Positions 6,256-9,041 of a stretch of DNA of 9,041 bases are shown piece by piece. The notes below the pieces were generated by a model. That model was given only the letters and a program-made list of their open reading frames with translations. It did not search any database and had not been told where the DNA came from. A program made the position numbers and the translations under genes. This stretch comes from Acidobacteriaceae bacterium (lineage in GTDB: Bacteria > Acidobacteriota > Terriglobia > Terriglobales > Acidobacteriaceae), in the NCBI GenBank assembly GCA_030044455.1, contig JASHVU010000725.1, positions 1-9,041 of the forward strand. Reading direction: 5' to 3'. Position 1 is the first letter of the stretch. Each line of letters starts with the position of its first letter.

Positions 6256-7035
6256 TTACGGCTGCGCGGTTGCGGGCGGCGCGGCTGGAGCTGCCTTGGC
6301 GTTGGCAATCTCGGGATCTTTAAGAGCTTTACCGGCCTCTTTGGCGTGGTGGCTGCCGGGGTCGTACTCCATTACCTTTTGGTAGTTCCCGCGGGCATCG
6401 GCAAACCGACCCAGGTGGCGCTCGCTCTCGGCCAGCCCCCAATACACATCGGGATTATCGGGGTCCAGCACCAGGGCCGATTCGAAACGGGAGAGGGCGG
6501 CCTTCCAGTCCTTGCTGTCAAGATAGTATTTGCCAACGTTCTCGTCTTCCGATGCGGTCTCCTGATGTTCCGGTTCATCCGCTACCTGCCCCTTGCCGTG
6601 CTTGCCGGCCGGTGGGGTGTCAGCGTCAGTGTCGGGCTCAATGGCGTCAAGACCGGCAAGGCTCGAGCTTGACCCGCCGGCAGAGTTGGGTGGGCCCTCA
6701 TCGGGGCTATGCACAGGATCGATATCAAAACCAGGCAGCGGCAGCAGGCCGCTGGCTGACCCAGTGTAAGTGGGCAGATTGACGGTGTTGCGGTTGGGCA
6801 TCACCGGTACCGTGGTTTCATCCTCAGGAAATGGGTTGTTGCTGCCGGAGGACGGGCTAGCCGGCTTGTTCTGGTTGTTGGTGGACTGCGCTGGTTTGGC
6901 AGGAGGGTTCTGGGCCGGGGTTGATTGCGACGGCGCACTTGTCTGCGCAACTGTCTGGGGCGTCACCATTGCGCACCAGGCAACAACCATCGCGGCTGCA
7001 GCCAGAAGCCTCACTTTCCCTTTTTCCACCCCCAA
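6256..7035 (-). CDS. Exported Pro/Ser-rich protein with two TPR repeats
   Basis: The 259-residue protein starts with a signal peptide: basic residues EKGKVR, a hydrophobic core at 10-24, and a likely cut after Ala30. A disordered stretch rich in Pro, Ser, Gln and Asn follows to about 160. Two TPR units come next, at about 161-194 (YYLDSKDWKAALSRFESALVLDPDN) and 195-228 (VYWGLAESERHLGRFADARGNYQKVMEYDP). The end is rich in Ala and Pro. TPRs bind protein partners, so a periplasmic or envelope-associated scaffold is likely; the partner is unknown. The frame opens at TTG 7035 with an in-frame stop immediately before it. GTG at 7029 and GTG at 7014 are alternative starts, and no clear ribosome site decides between them. 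There is no lipobox at the Cys in VVAWC. It is the first gene of the leftward block. Confidence 0.8.
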   Translation of the reverse strand: MGVEKGKVRLLAAAAMVVAWCAMVTPQTVAQTSAPSQSTPAQNPPAKPAQSTNNQNKPASPSSGSNNPFPEDETTVPVMPNRNTVNLPTYTGSASGLLPLPGFDIDPVHSPDEGPPNSAGGSSSSLAGLDAIEPDTDADTPPAGKHGKGQVADEPEHQETASEDENVGKYYLDSKDWKAALSRFESALVLDPDNPDVYWGLAESERHLGRFADARGNYQKVMEYDPGSHHAKEAGKALKDPEIANAKAAPAAPPATAQP

Positions 7036-7103
7036 TCAATGGTACGATGCGGCCATACGGCAAGTTTTATATCCCAACTCCAAGGATACGACTGTTCACC
7101 CGC
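7036..7103. promoter_or_regulatory. Short divergent promoter region between the TPR and SET genes
   Basis: Both the leftward TPR gene and the rightward SET gene must be transcribed from near here. The AT-rich patch TTTTATAT (7065-7072) gives a TATAAA -10-like box for the minus strand (7071-7066) and a TTATAT-like box for the plus strand. I see no good -35 box at 16-18 bp for either, so the assignment is weak. The tight spacing would make expression of the two genes interdependent. Confidence 0.3.
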
Positions 7104-7583
7104 ATGGCACTCATGATCCGATCTTCGGCAATCCACGCCGCCGGTTGCTATACGACTTCGGCCATCCGCAAAGGCAGCCGCGTAGCCGAATACACCGGCC
7201 ACCTGATGACCAAGGCAGAGGCCGATAAACTCTACGAGCACTCGCCCGTCACCTACTTATTTGGACTCGGTGATGGCTCGATGGTCATCGACGGGCATTC
7301 CATGACGATGTTCGTCAATCACAGTTGCGACGCAAACTGCGAGACCGAGGAGATCGACGGCCACGTCTATGTAGTGGCCACTCGCAACATTCAACCCGGT
7401 GAAGAGATCACTTACGACTACTGTCTTTACGACGGCGGCGAAGAAGAGGCCAACTGCAACTGCGGCTCGAAGGGCTGCCGTTTGACTATGTACTCACCTA
7501 AGGAAGTGAAGAATCGCAAGAAGAAGGCGCGGCTGAACGGTAAAAAACTTGCTCAGAGGCCAAAGCCGGCATCAAATCGTTAG
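7104..7583 (+). CDS. SET-domain protein-lysine methyltransferase, small
   Basis: From ATG 7104 the product has 159 residues and is almost entirely a SET domain, which transfers methyl groups from S-adenosylmethionine to lysine side chains. Seen: IRSSAIHAAGCYTTSAIRKGSRVAEYTG at the start (5-32), the NHSC motif at 72-75, GEEITYDY at 99-106 with the catalytic-type tyrosines, and a complete post-SET zinc motif CxCx4C (C118, C120, C125). All key residues are present. The last 25 residues are rich in Lys and Arg (KNRKKKARLNGKK), which may bind nucleic acid or serve as an automethylation site. The frame is open upstream to 6921, but that part overlaps the TPR gene on the other strand and is unlike the family, so I place the start at 7104; ATG 7047 and ATG 7113 are alternatives. 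AAGGA at 7082-7086 is rather far for a ribosome site. Nine bases separate it from the next gene. Confidence 0.85.
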   Translation: MALMIRSSAIHAAGCYTTSAIRKGSRVAEYTGHLMTKAEADKLYEHSPVTYLFGLGDGSMVIDGHSMTMFVNHSCDANCETEEIDGHVYVVATRNIQPGEEITYDYCLYDGGEEEANCNCGSKGCRLTMYSPKEVKNRKKKARLNGKKLAQRPKPASNR

Positions 7584-7592
7584 AGTCCGAAA

Positions 7593-8036
7593 ATGAAGTT
7601 GAAGAGAGAATCCGAATTGCCGGCATTGACGGCGGAACAACTGGATGTATTGCGGCGGTTCGCGATGTTTGAAGCGAGTTTGCAGGAGCTGCGCCAGGCG
7701 CTGGCGAATGTTTGGGAGATTGAATTCGAGTCCGGCTTAAAGCCGGCTGGACCGGGAAAGTTAATGCGCGCTGCCTCAGGCCATTTCAGGATTCCCGAAC
7801 CGGGTGTGTTGATTACTCGCGAGCATATTTCCAATGCTCTCGAACGCAAGCGATTTGAGTTGATCACCGAGAGGGATCTGGTGATTTGGGCAACGGTTTT
7901 GCTGCTCAACGACGCCTACGCGCTCGATCCCGGAGACGAGGACTTGATCGCGGAATGGCTGAACGATATCAGCTTCAATCTCGGCACAGATGAGCCTCGT
8001 CGCACCTCCAGCCGGGAACGATACAATCCCCTTTAG
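7593..8036 (+). CDS. Unrecognised 147-residue protein between the SET gene and dnaX
   Basis: I do not recognise this family. The product is soluble, with no signal peptide or membrane segment. Residues 13-45 (LTAEQLDVLRRFAMFEASLQELRQALANVW) and 74-109 (ITREHISNALERKRFELITERDLVIWATVLLLNDAY) look helical. A short, Pro/Gly-rich middle part (46-73) joins them, and the end is charged and probably flexible (RRTSSRERYNPL). It starts nine bases after the SET gene stop and ends 41 bases before dnaX, so it is likely co-transcribed with both. The start at ATG 7593 has no strong ribosome site, which fits translational coupling to the SET gene. It reads as a real gene because its frame is clean and co-directional, and it fills the gap exactly. 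Its function is open. Confidence 0.7.
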   Translation: MKLKRESELPALTAEQLDVLRRFAMFEASLQELRQALANVWEIEFESGLKPAGPGKLMRAASGHFRIPEPGVLITREHISNALERKRFELITERDLVIWATVLLLNDAYALDPGDEDLIAEWLNDISFNLGTDEPRRTSSRERYNPL

Positions 8037-8060
8037 GCCTTCTCGAAATCCCCCGGCCTG

Positions 8061-8066
8061 AAGGAG
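8061..8066 (+). promoter_or_regulatory. Ribosome binding site of dnaX
   Basis: AAGGAG stands 11 bases before the ATG at 8078 and decides the dnaX start. The protein from there begins GYQVLARKYRPQRFADVAGQ, the usual DnaX N-terminus. Confidence 0.6.
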
Positions 8067-8077
8067 AGACTGCAAGC

Positions 8078-9041
8078 ATGGGTTACCAGGTTCTGGCTCG
8101 CAAGTACCGTCCGCAGCGATTTGCCGACGTAGCCGGTCAGGATCACGTGACACGCACTCTGCTGAACGCGCTCAGCCAGAACCGCATCGCTCACGGCTAC
8201 ATTTTCTCGGGACATCGCGGCATTGGCAAGACGACAATTGCCCGCATTTTAGCCCAGGCACTGAATTGCCGGGAAAGTATAGGCGCGGAGCGCCGTGCAA
8301 CGCCGGAGCCGTGCGGCGTCTGCGACTCCTGCATCGAAATCCGACAGGGCAACGCCGTGGACGTGATCGAAATCGACGCGGCCACGAACCGCGGCATCGA
8401 TGAGATTCGCGAACTGCGGGACGCGGCGAGGTATGCGCCTTCTCGCGACCGCTACAAGATCTACATTCTCGACGAAGCGCACCAGATTACCGAGGCGGCG
8501 TTCAACGCCCTGCTGAAGACCCTTGAAGAACCGCCGGCGCACGTGGTCTTCATGATGGCCACCACCGAGCCTGAAAACATTCCACAGACCATTCGCTCAC
8601 GCTGTCAGCACTTCAGTTTTCATGCGGTCAAATTCGATGACATTCTGGCGCAGCTCAAGATGATTGCCGAAGCCGAGCAGGTGAGTGCGGAAGACGATGC
8701 ACTGGCACTTCTGGCCGAGGCCGGCGACGGGTCGATGCGCGACGCATTGAGCATCATGGACCAGGCGATTGCATCGGCGCCGGTTGAGAATGACAAGCCG
8801 ATGCTGGCTGCGGCGCAGATTCGCGAATTGATGGGCTCGGTGCCGAATGCTGTTTTTGAGCGGTTGCTTGAAGCTGTGGCCGCGGGCCAGAGCTCCGAGC
8901 TGATGGAGCAGTTGAATATTCTGCTGAACGCCGGCCACAGCCCGCAGGCACTGGCCCGGCAGATGGTGCGCTACCTGCGTAATTCGCTGATGGCCAAGCT
9001 GGACGGCGAACAGTCTGAGCTGCTGCAGATCTCGGCTGACG
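8078..9041 (+). CDS. dnaX: DNA polymerase III subunit gamma/tau, N-terminal part (runs off the window)
   Basis: This is the ATPase of the clamp loader, which opens the beta clamp and places it on primed DNA in the replisome. The 321 visible residues cover the AAA+ core and lid. Visible motifs are Walker A GHRGIGKTT (45-53), a four-Cys zinc site C64/C79/C82/C85, Walker B with DEAH (132-135), sensor 1 in MMATTEPENIP (159-169), the SRC arginine finger (R175) and sensor 2 GSMRDAL (218-224). The collar region begins near 245. The frame is open to the window edge; full tau proteins are usually much longer, so the 3' half, including any internal frameshift site for gamma, lies outside. An AAGGAG ribosome site supports the ATG at 8078. 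The gene follows the 147-residue unknown by 41 bp and may share its transcript. Confidence 0.95.
   Translation, partial: MGYQVLARKYRPQRFADVAGQDHVTRTLLNALSQNRIAHGYIFSGHRGIGKTTIARILAQALNCRESIGAERRATPEPCGVCDSCIEIRQGNAVDVIEIDAATNRGIDEIRELRDAARYAPSRDRYKIYILDEAHQITEAAFNALLKTLEEPPAHVVFMMATTEPENIPQTIRSRCQHFSFHAVKFDDILAQLKMIAEAEQVSAEDDALALLAEAGDGSMRDALSIMDQAIASAPVENDKPMLAAAQIRELMGSVPNAVFERLLEAVAAGQSSELMEQLNILLNAGHSPQALARQMVRYLRNSLMAKLDGEQSELLQISAD

Noticed and set aside
6921..7103. N-terminal extension of the SET gene to ATG 6921
   Set aside because: The extension overlaps the signal peptide region of the TPR gene on the opposite strand and has no similarity to SET proteins; the family start fits 7104.

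Overview
The window most likely comes from the chromosome of a soil-type Acidobacteriota bacterium (Terriglobia-like). This is inferred from the gene content: a very large secreted S53 (sedolisin) peptidase with Ig-like and duplicated C-terminal modules, a secreted Pro/Ser-rich TPR protein, a small SET-domain protein and RapZ, all in GC-rich DNA. No rRNA or other phylogenetic marker is present, so the taxon is a judgement from gene families. No insertion sequence, CRISPR array, tRNA or phage gene was seen.

Layout. Positions 1-621 hold no convincing gene. The left part (1-240) is rich in inverted repeats. A near-consensus sigma-70 promoter (TTGACA, 16 bp, TATAAA) lies at 355-382 and drives a leader of about 230 nt with palindromes and a possible mini-ORF. 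It leads to the S53 peptidase gene (622-4233, +), which dominates the window. This gene converges, across only 22 bp, on a leftward block of three genes: rapZ (4256-5164, -), a protein with two PAS domains and no visible effector (5262-6122, -), and a secreted TPR protein (6256-7035, -). A perfect 14-bp inverted repeat separates the PAS gene from rapZ. A short divergent spacer (7036-7103) then opens a rightward block: a SET-domain methyltransferase (7104-7583), an unrecognised 147-residue protein (7593-8036) and dnaX (8078 to the window edge, truncated).

How the genes fit together. The S53 protein should act outside the cytoplasm as a protein-degrading enzyme and appears to have its own regulated promoter. 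RapZ is a cytoplasmic nucleotide-binding adaptor linked in other bacteria to cell-envelope precursor control. The PAS and TPR proteins upstream are a sensory or scaffold protein and an exported protein, with no proven link to RapZ. The SET gene, the unknown gene and dnaX (DNA polymerase III clamp loader) are closely spaced and co-directional, so they may be co-transcribed.

No clearly new multi-gene system is visible. The most interesting signals are the cluster of CGAAT/ATTCG palindromes at the S53 promoter, the folded inverted-repeat region at the left edge, the 14-bp hairpin before rapZ, the Ala-substituted P-loop of RapZ, and the SET protein next to dnaX.
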